DNA of 19,924 nucleotides from CAZKVU01 sp964556475 (GCA_964556475.1 CAZKVU010000015.1:1-19924); one strand, 5' to 3'. Counted from the first letter of the stretch, positions 1 through 7,178 are shown. Made by a program: numbers and translations. Notes: generated by a model from the sequence alone, not told the origin.

Positions 1-786
1 TGGAGAATTGCTTTTAGAGATGATGCTGCTCGCGATGATGAATCACTGGTTGCTATCAAAAAAAGAATTGAATTATTCAAAAAGGAAACAAAGCCTGTGA
101 TCGAATATTATCGAAAAAAGAACATGGTTATTACTGTTGATGGAACAAAGTCGATCGAAGAGGTAAATCAGCAAATTCTTAAGAATCTCGGCAAGCAGCT
201 TATTAAAAATCGTCTACGCGAGTGGGAGAGCGAAAAGAAAACAATCATTGCTATTACAGGATTACCAGGCGCGGGTAAAACAGAGGCAACGTCATACTTT
301 AAGGACAAAGAATTGCCAGTTATCCATTTTGGAGGGAATGTGACAAGAGAGGTTGAGAAAAGAGGGCTTTCGCATAGTGAGGCAAATCACCAGGATGTCC
401 GTATGGAGCTCAGAGGAAAATTCGGCATGGAAGCTATGGCAGTTTTAAGTAAGCCACAGATCCAGAAGGCATTACAGAAAAACAAAGTTGTTATTGTAGA
501 TGGGCTGTACTCATTTCAGGAATATATGTATCTAAAAAAAGAATTCCCAGATACACAGGTTGTTATATTAACAATCTGGGCAGACAAAAAAACACGGTAC
601 AGTAGAATTCATACACGAGCCGATCGACAGCAACTCAAGGGCGAAGAAAGAGATTTACATGAAATTATTGATGCCAACAAGGGTCCAACGATTGCATTTT
701 CAGACTATTTGATCATTAATGGAGCTTCAAGAGAAGATTTTTTCTCTCAGCTCGAGCACGTTTACAGAGACGTTTACTTTTCATAA
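1..786 (+). CDS. adk: Adenylate kinase C-terminus fused to a second P-loop kinase domain (5' partial)
   Basis: The frame is open from base 1, so the gene starts upstream; the GTG at 97 is an internal valine. Visible codons 4-64 match the adenylate kinase C-terminal end: an RDDES segment, then KKRIELFKKETKPVIEYY, then VDGTKSIEEV. Adenylate kinase makes 2 ADP from ATP and AMP. A normal Adk would end here, but the frame continues for about 195 codons. This extension has its own Walker A, GLPGAGKT (codons 87-94, bases 259-282), a strand ending in VDGLYS, and an arginine-rich lid-like stretch (TRYSRIHTRADRQQ). It resembles the dephospho-CoA kinase/AAA_18 nucleotide-kinase group, including the archaeal UPF0200 type. 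Substrate is unknown. Position just before map is the classic place for adk in the spc operon. Stop TAA at 784; map begins 5 nt later. Confidence is high for the Adk part and moderate for the second domain. Confidence 0.85.
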   Translation, partial: WRIAFRDDAARDDESLVAIKKRIELFKKETKPVIEYYRKKNMVITVDGTKSIEEVNQQILKNLGKQLIKNRLREWESEKKTIIAITGLPGAGKTEATSYFKDKELPVIHFGGNVTREVEKRGLSHSEANHQDVRMELRGKFGMEAMAVLSKPQIQKALQKNKVVIVDGLYSFQEYMYLKKEFPDTQVVILTIWADKKTRYSRIHTRADRQQLKGEERDLHEIIDANKGPTIAFSDYLIINGASREDFFSQLEHVYRDVYFS

Positions 787-791
787 AGAGC

Positions 792-1538
792 ATGGTTACC
801 TATAAAACAGCAGATGATGTCAAAATCATGGCTGAGGCGGGTCGTATGCTTCATATGGTGATTGCCGAGGTCCCTTCTCTGCTGCAGGTCGGGATGACAA
901 CAGCTGAGCTTGATCATTTGATAGATGCAAGGATACATGACTTGGGAGGTGAAGCAGGATTTAAGAAGGTTCATGGCTGGAAATGGGCATCATGCATTTG
1001 TGTGAACGACCAGGTAGTACACACGCCGCCCTCAAAAAGGGTAATTAAAGATGGCGATGTTGTCATTGTTGATACTGGCGTTTTCCTTAATGGTTTTCAC
1101 TCGGATTCAGCAACAACAGTTCAAGCCGGTAACCAGACCACGAAAGTGCAGAAATTTTTAGAAACAGGACGAGCTGCATTAGACAAAGCAGTCAAACAGG
1201 CAATTGATGGTAAGCGTATTGGAAATATCTCTCAGGCATTTGAGGAAACTATTGAGCGTGAGGGGTATTCAATTATTCCTGAACTAACAGGTCACGGCAT
1301 TGGAAAAGATCTTCATGAAGATCCGTATGTGCCATGTTTTTTAGATGAGCCGATTGAACATACTATGAAGCTTAAAAAAGGCATGACACTTGCGCTTGAG
1401 GTATTGTATGCGATGGGCGACCCGGAAATTGAATATGAGCCTGATGGTTGGTCAATGAAGACGGTCGATGGAAGTTTAACTGCATGTTTCGAACATACAG
1501 TTGCTATAGTTGAAAATAAGCCTTTTATTTTGACTTAG
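792..1538 (+). CDS. map: Type I methionine aminopeptidase
   Basis: Removes the initiator methionine from nascent proteins; cytosolic dinuclear-metal peptidase of the pita-bread fold. At 248 aa it has normal length for the bacterial type. The five metal ligands can be placed: D94 (VDTGV), D105 (FHSDSA), H168 (TGHGIG), E203 (ALEV) and E234 (FEHTVAI). The substrate-contacting histidines are H77 and H175 (LHEDPYVP). Oddity: the usual HGIP after the first histidine is HTPP here (residues 77-80), preceded by a tryptophan-containing segment (GWKWASCICVND). The ATG is 5 nt after the adk fusion stop, so the two are probably co-transcribed. Stop TAG. Confidence 0.96.
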   Translation: MVTYKTADDVKIMAEAGRMLHMVIAEVPSLLQVGMTTAELDHLIDARIHDLGGEAGFKKVHGWKWASCICVNDQVVHTPPSKRVIKDGDVVIVDTGVFLNGFHSDSATTVQAGNQTTKVQKFLETGRAALDKAVKQAIDGKRIGNISQAFEETIEREGYSIIPELTGHGIGKDLHEDPYVPCFLDEPIEHTMKLKKGMTLALEVLYAMGDPEIEYEPDGWSMKTVDGSLTACFEHTVAIVENKPFILT

Positions 1539-1543
1539 GTTTG

Positions 1544-1552
1544 TGGTACAAT
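1544..1552 (+). promoter_or_regulatory. Possible extended -10 promoter for infA, near-leaderless
   Basis: TGG followed by TACAAT (1547-1552) fits an extended -10 element (TGnTAnAAT). It lies in the 23 nt between the map stop and the infA ATG. With standard spacing, transcription would start near 1559, giving a leader of about 3 nt before the ATG at 1562. No -35 is seen at 16-18 nt. It would be an internal promoter within the ribosomal cluster. Confidence 0.45.
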
Positions 1553-1561
1553 ATAAACCTT

Positions 1562-1783
1562 ATGGCTAAGGATGTTATTGTAGTGGAAGGTGAAGTTCTT
1601 GAAAATTTACCGAATACGTTATTTAAGGTCAAACTAGACGAAAGATTTAATGAAAAAGTCATAATTTGTTATCTATCAGGAAGAATGAGAAAGCATTATA
1701 TTAAAATTCTTCCCGGAGACAGAATAAGAGCCGAGGTCACGAAATACGATCAGGAGAGAGGCAGAATCATTTATCGATTATAA
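1562..1783 (+). CDS. infA: Translation initiation factor IF-1
   Basis: A 73-residue single OB-fold (S1-like) protein that binds the 30S A site during initiation. It follows the IF-1 pattern throughout: an N-terminal MAKDVIVVEGEVLENLPNTL, then SGRMRKHYIKILPGD, and an end in YDQERGRIIYRL. Start choice: the ATG at 1562 gives the universal MAK beginning. An in-frame TTG at 1541 would add MWYNINL, which is not part of the family and lies on the -10-like box. It is 23 nt after map and 4 nt before rpmJ. No clear Shine-Dalgarno precedes it, which fits a near-leaderless mRNA or read-through from map. Confidence 0.97.
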   Translation: MAKDVIVVEGEVLENLPNTLFKVKLDERFNEKVIICYLSGRMRKHYIKILPGDRIRAEVTKYDQERGRIIYRL

Positions 1784-1787
1784 GAAT

Positions 1788-1904
1788 ATGAAAGTACAAG
1801 CATCAGTGAAGAAAAGAAGCGTAGATAGTTTCGTAGTACGCCGCAAGGGCAGATTATATGTTATTAGTAAAAAAAACCCTCGTTTTAAACAGAGACAAGG
1901 TTAA
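1788..1904 (+). CDS. rpmJ: Ribosomal protein L36, zinc-ligand-free form
   Basis: A 38-residue gene. It begins MKVQASVKKRS and ends NPRFKQRQG, the conserved L36 ends. Classical L36 holds a zinc ion through three Cys and one His (positions 11, 14, 27 and 33 in the 38-residue form); here these are Ser11, Ser14, Ser27 and Phe33, so no zinc can be bound. It lies between infA (4 nt upstream) and rpsM (5 nt downstream), its normal place, which confirms identity despite the small size. L36 is a late-assembling 50S protein contacting 23S rRNA. Confidence 0.95.
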   Translation: MKVQASVKKRSVDSFVVRRKGRLYVISKKNPRFKQRQG

Positions 1905-1909
1905 TTAAT

Positions 1910-2317
1910 ATGGCACGATTAGTAGGAGTTAATTTACCAGACGATAAAAGAGTTGATTATGCTCTAACAACAATTTATGGAATTGGTTGGCATAGAGCTC
2001 AAATGGTATTGAAAGAAGCCTCTATTGATGCTGCAATACGAGTGAATAAGCTAAGTGAGGACGATGTTAAGAAGCTTCAGACAATTATTGAAAAAAGCTT
2101 TAAAGTAGAGGGTGATTTAAAAGAAGAAGTTAACAGCAACATTAAGAGATTGCGTGAAATCGGAGCGTATCGAGGAATCAGACATCTGCGTGGCCTTCCA
2201 GCTCACGGTCAAAGAACTAAGTCAAACGCACGTACCCGAAGAGGTAAGAGAAGAACAGTTGGAGCATTGAAGAAAGAAGATATGCTCAGATTACAAGCTG
2301 CAGCAGCAAAGAAATAA
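1910..2317 (+). CDS. rpsM: Ribosomal protein S13
   Basis: 30S head protein that contacts 5S/L5 of the large subunit (bridge B1) and the P-site tRNA through its basic C-terminal tail. At 135 aa it is somewhat longer than the usual 115-125. It begins MARLVGVNLPDDKRVDYALT, has the helix-hairpin-helix TTIYGIG, and carries the diagnostic tail segments RGLPAHGQRTKSNARTRRGK. The extra length is a C-terminal Ala/Lys-rich extension (ending LQAAAAKK). ATG is 5 nt after rpmJ with no clear Shine-Dalgarno. rpsK follows after 13 nt. Confidence 0.97.
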   Translation: MARLVGVNLPDDKRVDYALTTIYGIGWHRAQMVLKEASIDAAIRVNKLSEDDVKKLQTIIEKSFKVEGDLKEEVNSNIKRLREIGAYRGIRHLRGLPAHGQRTKSNARTRRGKRRTVGALKKEDMLRLQAAAAKK

Positions 2318-2330
2318 TTAATTTTTACCT

Positions 2331-2708
2331 ATGGCACCAAAAATAAAAGAAAAAAGAGTTGTTGAAAAAGGCCGAGTATACGTTACCGCAACGTACAACA
2401 ATACGCTTGTTACTGTAACCGACATCGACGGAGGAACATTAGTATTTGGTTCATGCGGAATGTTTGGCTTTAAAGGTACACGAAAATCAACACCATATGC
2501 TGCAACTGTAGCAGTGCAGACGACCGTGCAGAAAGCAATAGACAATCATCGATTACGAGAAATAGCAGTATATATTAAAGGAATTGGTCCGGGAAGGTCA
2601 GCAGCTTTACGAGCAATCAAAGCGATCGGCCTCGACATTTCAAAAATTCTCGATATCACACCAATTCCACACAATGGTGTTAGACCGCCAAAAATGAGAA
2701 AAGGTTAA
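2331..2708 (+). CDS. rpsK: Ribosomal protein S11
   Basis: 30S platform protein next to the E site and the mRNA exit. At 125 aa it has normal length. Diagnostic segments are GFKGTRKSTPYAA (residues about 47-59), IKGIGPGRSAALRAI, and the C-terminal TPIPHNGVRPPKMRKG; the residue after NG is Val where many bacteria have Cys. Standard position between rpsM and rpsD, 13 nt after rpsM. Confidence 0.97.
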   Translation: MAPKIKEKRVVEKGRVYVTATYNNTLVTVTDIDGGTLVFGSCGMFGFKGTRKSTPYAATVAVQTTVQKAIDNHRLREIAVYIKGIGPGRSAALRAIKAIGLDISKILDITPIPHNGVRPPKMRKG

Positions 2709-2734
2709 TTATTAATTGAACATAGAATAATCAC

Positions 2735-3355
2735 ATGCGATACACAGGACCACGAAACAGACTAGCACGACGCGAAGGCCAAGATCTTGGTCTTAAAACT
2801 GTTGGCTCAAAAAGCCATGCAAGTTTATTACGACGCATGAATATTAAGCCTGGTCAGAAACCGAATGCTCGACCATCAAAAATGACAGAGTACGGTAGTC
2901 AGTTACGTGAGAAGCAGAAACTCAAAAGAATATATGGATTAAGTGAATCTCAGCTGAGAAAATATTTTGATATTGCTAATCATTTAGAAGGTAACACAGC
3001 TCATCTATTAATCCAACAGCTCGAATCACGTCTTGACAATGTTGTGTATAAGCTTGGCTTTGCACCAACAAGAGCTTCAGCACGTCAATTAGTAAATCAT
3101 GGTCATATGTTTGTTAATAGTAAAAAAAATACAATACCTTCGTATGGCACAGAGAAAGGTGATATTATTACTTTTAAAAAAGAATCATCTGCTAAAATTC
3201 CATATATTGCTCAGATGATCGCTCAGAAGGACTACAAAGTCCCAATGTGGCTTGAAAAAAAGGCAACTGTCGGTAAAGTAGTTAGTGCTCCGGAAATGGA
3301 GCATTTTGCCGATGGTGTCAATTTGCAAGCAGTTATTGAGTTCTATTCAAGATAA
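2735..3355 (+). CDS. rpsD: Ribosomal protein S4
   Basis: Primary 16S rRNA-binding protein that nucleates 30S assembly and forms part of the mRNA entry site. At 206 aa it has standard length. The N-terminus starts MRYTGPRNRLARREG, without the Ala that often follows Met. Its N-terminal domain has no cysteine pair, so it is the zinc-free form. The S4 RNA-binding domain is clear at residues about 95-140 (QLESRLDNVVYKLGFAPTRA, then QLVNHGHMFVN). The start is 26 nt after rpsK; a TAGAAT at 2723-2728 sits 6 nt before the ATG, but there is no -35, so I do not call it a promoter. rpoA starts 2 nt after the stop. Confidence 0.97.
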   Translation: MRYTGPRNRLARREGQDLGLKTVGSKSHASLLRRMNIKPGQKPNARPSKMTEYGSQLREKQKLKRIYGLSESQLRKYFDIANHLEGNTAHLLIQQLESRLDNVVYKLGFAPTRASARQLVNHGHMFVNSKKNTIPSYGTEKGDIITFKKESSAKIPYIAQMIAQKDYKVPMWLEKKATVGKVVSAPEMEHFADGVNLQAVIEFYSR

Positions 3356-3357
3356 TT

Positions 3358-4293
3358 ATGATGAAACCGAATTTCGTTACAAAAAAGGAGATCGATGGTG
3401 ACTTTGCACGATTTGAAATCACCCCATTGCCAGGAGGTTTTGGACATAGCCTGGGCAATGCTTTAAGACGTGTGTTGCTTTCTTCTATTGAAGGTTCAGC
3501 AATTACGTACGTTAAGATCAACGATGCAGTTCACGCCTTCTCAACAATCGATGGTGTTAAGGAATCTGTTCTTGATATCATTCTCAATTTAAAAGGTCTT
3601 CGCTTCAAAACATCAGGAAAGGGTCCTTTCAAGATGAAACTTGAGGTAAAAGGAAAGAATAAAGTAACAGGAGCTTCACTTGAAGGTGGAGATGTGGAAG
3701 TTGTTAACAAAGATGCATATATTGCTGAAATCACAACAGCTTCAACAAAGCTCGATATCGAAATCACAGTTGAGCAAGGATATGGATACAGCACAGCCGA
3801 AGAAAAGGAAGAAAAAGCCTTTGGAACACTTGCACTTGATTCTGTATTCTCACCTGTTACCAAAGTTAACTATAAAGTAGAAAATGAACGTGTAGGTCGA
3901 AAATCAAACTTCGATAAACTCGTTCTTGAAATCTGGACTGATGGTTCAATAGACCCGGAAAAAGCACTACAGCATTCAGCAGAAACATTGTCTGAATACT
4001 TTGCTTATATACTCTCCGGTAACGATAAACCAGAAGCAAGCAGATCTTCGACACCAGTTAATGTCGAAACAAGTGCTGCAGTCGATCCAAAGGTATATGA
4101 CATTATCATCGATGAGCTCGACTTGCCAACGCGAGTAATCAATGCACTTCTCAGAGAAAAAATTGAAACTGTCGGTGATTTGGTTGAAAGAGGTCAGGAA
4201 GCACTTAACAGTCTTAAAGGTGTTGGCCGAAAATCAGTTTCGCTTATTGAGGTAGAACTCGAAAAATTAGGAGTTAAACTTGAATTAAAATAA
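3358..4293 (+). CDS. rpoA: DNA-directed RNA polymerase subunit alpha
   Basis: 311 aa. The N-terminal domain (about 1-225) dimerises and nucleates core polymerase; it has PLPGGFGHSLGNALRRVLLS, the signature of alpha dimerisation, and DGVKESVLDIILNLKGLRF. A linker rich in Ser/Ala leads to the C-terminal domain (about 240-311), a helix-hairpin-helix module that binds UP elements and activators. The DNA-contact residues are recognisable: R259 and N262 (TRVINALL, matching E. coli R265 and N268) and GVGRKS. Two ATGs in tandem (3358, 3361) could both start it. It lies 2 nt after rpsD, and its TAA shares a base with the rplQ ATG, so translation is probably coupled. Confidence 0.98.
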   Translation: MMKPNFVTKKEIDGDFARFEITPLPGGFGHSLGNALRRVLLSSIEGSAITYVKINDAVHAFSTIDGVKESVLDIILNLKGLRFKTSGKGPFKMKLEVKGKNKVTGASLEGGDVEVVNKDAYIAEITTASTKLDIEITVEQGYGYSTAEEKEEKAFGTLALDSVFSPVTKVNYKVENERVGRKSNFDKLVLEIWTDGSIDPEKALQHSAETLSEYFAYILSGNDKPEASRSSTPVNVETSAAVDPKVYDIIIDELDLPTRVINALLREKIETVGDLVERGQEALNSLKGVGRKSVSLIEVELEKLGVKLELK

Positions 4294-4742
4294 TGAAGCA
4301 CGGGGTTAAAAAAATAAAATTCAGAAATGGTCAAGATTCACATCAGGCTTTAACCAGAAAGCTTGTGCTGAATTTTATCCGTCATGGAAAGCTTGAAACA
4401 ACACTCAAAAGAGCTAAGGTTGTTAAAAGCTCAATTGATCGTTTAACCTCGAAATCAATATCTGGCACTGAAAGTAGCAAAAACGTTTTGTTACGAGAAC
4501 TCGGCGATAGAGCAGCTGTTAAAAAAATGATGAACGTTATTGCACCGACATTTAAAGAGGGAACTGGTGGTTTTGTCAGACTCCAGAGATTGGGCCAGCG
4601 TCAAGGAGATAATGCTGAGGTTGCATTAATAACATGGACAAAAGAAATGACTCAAGATCTCGAGGAAAAACCAAGCACTAAAGAGGTTAAAAAAAGTGAT
4701 GTTGGTAAAAAATCAGCAAGCAAGAAAGAGGCAGTTCAATAA
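4293..4742 (+). CDS. rplQ: Ribosomal protein L17
   Basis: 50S protein near the peptide exit tunnel. The core (residues about 1-118) begins MKHGVKKIKF, has HQALTRKLVLNFIRHGKLET with TTLKRAK, and ends in VRLQRLGQRQGDNAEVALITW. The family is usually 116-130 aa; this one is 149 because of a Lys/Ser/Glu-rich C-terminal tail of about 30 residues (KPSTKEVKKSDVGKKSASKK), likely disordered. The ATG overlaps the rpoA TAA by one base. Confidence 0.96.
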   Translation: MKHGVKKIKFRNGQDSHQALTRKLVLNFIRHGKLETTLKRAKVVKSSIDRLTSKSISGTESSKNVLLRELGDRAAVKKMMNVIAPTFKEGTGGFVRLQRLGQRQGDNAEVALITWTKEMTQDLEEKPSTKEVKKSDVGKKSASKKEAVQ

Positions 4743-4762
4743 AACGTTATATATAAAGTATT

Positions 4763-5200
4763 ATGAGGAAATTAACACAATCAACAGCTCCACTCAAACA
4801 AGCTCAGATTAAGCGAGCCTGGCACTTAATTGATGCAAAAGGTAAAATCCTTGGTCGTTTTGCAACGCAGATCAGCGAGAAGCTTATTGGTAAGCACAAA
4901 GCTAGCTTTTCAAATCATATGGATAATGGAGACTTTGTTGTTGTTATTAATGCAAAGGACTTGAAGGTTACCGGTCGTAAACTAGATCAGAAAGTATATA
5001 CACGATACTCAGGTTATCCGGGTGGTCTTAAAAAGACTAACCTTTCACGCTTGATGGATTCAGATCCACGTAAAGTTGTTCAAAATGCAGTATCAGGAAT
5101 GTTACCAAAGAACAAGCTTCGCGCTCCTCGGATGACGCGATTATTTGTTTTTTCCGACGAAAAACATCCGTATTCAGATAAGTTTGAAAATAATAACTAA
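4763..5200 (+). CDS. rplM: Ribosomal protein L13
   Basis: Early-assembling 50S protein. At 145 aa it is near the family norm. Core segments: AWHLIDAKGKILGRFAT, then LIGKHKASFSNHMDNGDFVV, then a conserved VTGRKLDQKVY and AVSGMLPKNKL. The N-terminus is about five residues longer than in E. coli. It is 20 nt after rplQ. An AT-rich TATATATAAA stretch directly upstream (4748-4757) resembles a -10 but has no -35. It forms the standard rplM-rpsI pair with the next gene. Confidence 0.97.
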   Translation: MRKLTQSTAPLKQAQIKRAWHLIDAKGKILGRFATQISEKLIGKHKASFSNHMDNGDFVVVINAKDLKVTGRKLDQKVYTRYSGYPGGLKKTNLSRLMDSDPRKVVQNAVSGMLPKNKLRAPRMTRLFVFSDEKHPYSDKFENNN

Positions 5201-5202
5201 AC

Positions 5203-5655
5203 ATGGCTAAAAAAAGTACTAATCTTAAATTCTACGAAGCAGTTGGTCGACGAAAATCGGCTATTGCTCGAGTTCGTCTGTATATTTCAATCACCGATAA
5301 AGATTTGAAGAACATGACAAATAAGCCTAAGAAGGGCGACATCATCGTTAATGATCGACCAGCTGAGGAATATTTCCCTGGAGATGTAATGAAGCTAACA
5401 TATATGCAGCCACTTACAACTGTTGATGCTGCAAACCGATTCGTTGTATCTGTTATTACCAGAGGTGGTGGAAAACATGCACAGATGGAGGCAACTCTCC
5501 TTGGTATTTCACGTGCACTTGAAATAGCAGAAGCTGAGAACAGATCTCTATTGAAACCAAAAGGTTTCCTTTCACGAGATGCTCGCGTTCGAGAAAGACG
5601 AAAGCCTGGAACAGGTGGGCGCGCACGACGTGTTAAGCAATCTCCAAAGCGATAA
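5203..5655 (+). CDS. rpsI: Ribosomal protein S9
   Basis: 30S head protein whose C-terminal tail reaches the P-site tRNA anticodon stem-loop. Diagnostic GRRKSAIARVRL is at residues about 15-26, and the basic tail ends RARRVKQSPKR, with the terminal Lys-Arg that contacts tRNA. At 150 aa it is about 20 longer than E. coli S9. The excess is partly a short N-terminal extension and partly an insertion after the first strand (SITDKDLKNMTNKPKKGDII). It starts 2 nt after the rplM stop and is the last gene of the ribosomal cluster. Confidence 0.97.
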   Translation: MAKKSTNLKFYEAVGRRKSAIARVRLYISITDKDLKNMTNKPKKGDIIVNDRPAEEYFPGDVMKLTYMQPLTTVDAANRFVVSVITRGGGKHAQMEATLLGISRALEIAEAENRSLLKPKGFLSRDARVRERRKPGTGGRARRVKQSPKR

Positions 5656-5658
5656 TCT

Positions 5659-5680
5659 ACAATCTAGATTGTTTGCATTT
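5659..5680 (+). terminator. Palindrome after rpsI, possible terminator
   Basis: ACAATCTAGATTGT (5659-5672) is a perfect 14-bp palindrome that can fold as a 5-bp stem with a CTAG loop. It is followed by TTGCATTT on the + strand. It fills the 23-nt space between the convergent rpsI and VanW-family genes, where a terminator is expected. The stem is short and AT-rich and the T-tract is interrupted, so function is uncertain. Confidence 0.35.
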
Positions 5681-7064
5681 ACATTGTCCCAACAAGGTAT
5701 ACAGCCTGCCATGGTCTGTAATTTGAATAGAAAGTTTCGTCTTGCAGCACTTCTCCATTGCGAGTTACTTTATAGGTGAACTTAGATTTCGCACCGGGTG
5801 CAGCCCAATCAACTTGCTTTGTTGTTCCGCGAGGTATTGTTGGATCATCTTGATAGAGAGGTTCTGGAGCAGGTCTTTGATCGTAAATTTGAGCGTCAGA
5901 AAGCTCTACTTGTCGACCATCCTTTTTACCCCAGAATTCAAATATGACATCTCTTGTGGCCTGATTTATGCTTGTCTGTATAAGAATGTAGTTTCCGGTG
6001 TCATTTTTAAACTTAAAGTCAACTGAAGGGCTAAACACAGTAGCATCAAACCCAGGCTTACGATCATTTTCGTAGTAGTGAACCCTATATGCATGGGCTT
6101 TACGCTCGATAATTGGCAGCCCCGCATTAAGTGCCGCCCTAAAGAGCGTCGTTGATACCTGGCACACCCCACCGCCGTCACCAAGCACAGTCCTGCCATC
6201 CTTAATGACATATGCAGGTTGAAAACCAGTTGCCTGTGAAATATCGCCAACAATTTTGTTATATGAGAAAATGTCTCCAGGCGGAACCAATACACCATGA
6301 AACCGAGAAGTTGCTAAGATAACGTTATGAACTCTTCCTGGAATTGAACCAGTATAATTCGAACGACCTTCGGCAATTTTTTCAACAATACCATACGTAT
6401 TAACATTTTCAAGCGTAATTTCCGGTTCAAGTATCTTGTCCGAAACAACAATTTCATAATGCTGGGGAAGGTTCGTAACATTACTCATATAGCTTAAAAA
6501 GTCCTTTTTTGCTTGTTCAGTTAGAATTTCTTTCCCAGGCTCTTCCGGTTTAAATGCAGAAACCTTACCATTATTAAGTTCAAATAACGCATCTTTAGGC
6601 TCAAGCGTATACGATTCCTTTAATTCAGTTAAATATTCATCAATAGACTCTGAATTATATGTTGGAATATACGTGAATGAATATTCTCCAAGGTTAAAAA
6701 TTGATATGATTTGCTGAATAATGCTCGAAGATGGATGAGTTGAACGTCCAACAAGATATGCCTGTTCAGATATTGTCGGAACATCATAACTTAGATTAAG
6801 CATTTGGCCAGAGAACGTCGCAATATGATCTTTATAAACAAATGTAATATCCTTCTGAGCTAAAGACTGATTAATAGGCTCAAAATGTCTTTTTATGTCC
6901 TCTTGTGTATATCCCTCAAAATTTTCTCCATTAACACGTACATTTGGGTAGACGCGGTCGGTGTAGTGAGTTTTTTTATAGAGAAAGTATGTCGTGAGTG
7001 AAACGACAAAAATAGACAAGAAAATAATCACAAAAAATAATGAGCGAGTAATAGTATTCCTCAT
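5679..7064 (-). CDS. Membrane-anchored VanW/G5-domain protein
   Basis: 461 aa, with an N-terminal transmembrane anchor (about 8-29) and the rest outside the cell. Residues about 40-225 look like paired peptidoglycan-binding (PG_binding_4-type) domains, as in B. subtilis YoaR. The VanW domain runs about 232-365 and shows its hallmarks: SNYTGSIPGRVHNV, VPPGDIFSYN, GGGVCQVSTTLFRAAL and HAYRVHYY. The C-terminal 70 residues (about 388-461, ending RPWQAVYLVGT) look like a G5 domain, often found in proteins that bind cell-wall polymers. The VanW activity is not defined. It converges on rpsI with 23 nt between, and is divergent from the solute-binding-protein gene. The ATG at 7064 has no strong Shine-Dalgarno. 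A wall-remodelling or wall-binding role is inferred. Confidence 0.9.
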   Translation of the reverse strand: MRNTITRSLFFVIIFLSIFVVSLTTYFLYKKTHYTDRVYPNVRVNGENFEGYTQEDIKRHFEPINQSLAQKDITFVYKDHIATFSGQMLNLSYDVPTISEQAYLVGRSTHPSSSIIQQIISIFNLGEYSFTYIPTYNSESIDEYLTELKESYTLEPKDALFELNNGKVSAFKPEEPGKEILTEQAKKDFLSYMSNVTNLPQHYEIVVSDKILEPEITLENVNTYGIVEKIAEGRSNYTGSIPGRVHNVILATSRFHGVLVPPGDIFSYNKIVGDISQATGFQPAYVIKDGRTVLGDGGGVCQVSTTLFRAALNAGLPIIERKAHAYRVHYYENDRKPGFDATVFSPSVDFKFKNDTGNYILIQTSINQATRDVIFEFWGKKDGRQVELSDAQIYDQRPAPEPLYQDDPTIPRGTTKQVDWAAPGAKSKFTYKVTRNGEVLQDETFYSNYRPWQAVYLVGTM

Positions 7065-7109
7065 ACGTTCAATTGCTTTGAAATCCTAGCTGGAATTGTA
7101 TACCATGTA

Positions 7110-7139
7110 ATTATAGCGTAGTGCTATAAATGTTTGCAA
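7110..7139 (-). promoter_or_regulatory. Promoter for the VanW/G5 gene
   Basis: On the minus strand TTGCAA (7139-7134) is followed, after 18 nt, by a perfect TATAAT (7115-7110). The predicted transcript starts near 7103, giving a leader of about 39 nt before the ATG at 7064. It lies in the 114-nt divergent region shared with the solute-binding-protein gene. Confidence 0.6.
7122..7130 (+). promoter_or_regulatory. Possible extended -10 promoter for the solute-binding-protein cluster
   Basis: TGC followed by TATAAA (7125-7130) fits an extended -10 box. Transcription would start near 7137, about 42 nt before the ATG at 7179. No -35 at 16-18 nt. It falls inside the spacer of the opposing VanW-gene promoter, so the two polymerases could not bind at once. 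Confidence 0.35.
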
Positions 7140-7178
7140 AGGAATCACTCCTCAGAGGGATTATTTCAAGCTATAAGT

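Noticed and set aside
97..786. GTG at 97 as the start of a separate 229-aa kinase gene
   Set aside because: The frame is open back to base 1, and codons before 97 match the adenylate kinase C-terminal domain without a break, so the GTG is an internal Val codon.
1541..1561. TTG at 1541 as the infA start
   Set aside because: It adds residues foreign to IF-1 and overlaps a -10-like box; the ATG at 1562 gives the family-standard MAK start.
2723..2728. TAGAAT 6 nt before the rpsD ATG as a leaderless promoter
   Set aside because: The spacing fits, but there is no extended -10 or -35 and the gene lies inside a tightly packed operon in AT-rich sequence, where chance matches are likely.
3531..3863. 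Long antisense reading frame inside rpoA, and similar shadows in other genes
   Set aside because: They lie wholly within well-identified genes, show no recognisable domain, and have composition expected from reverse reading of coding sequence.
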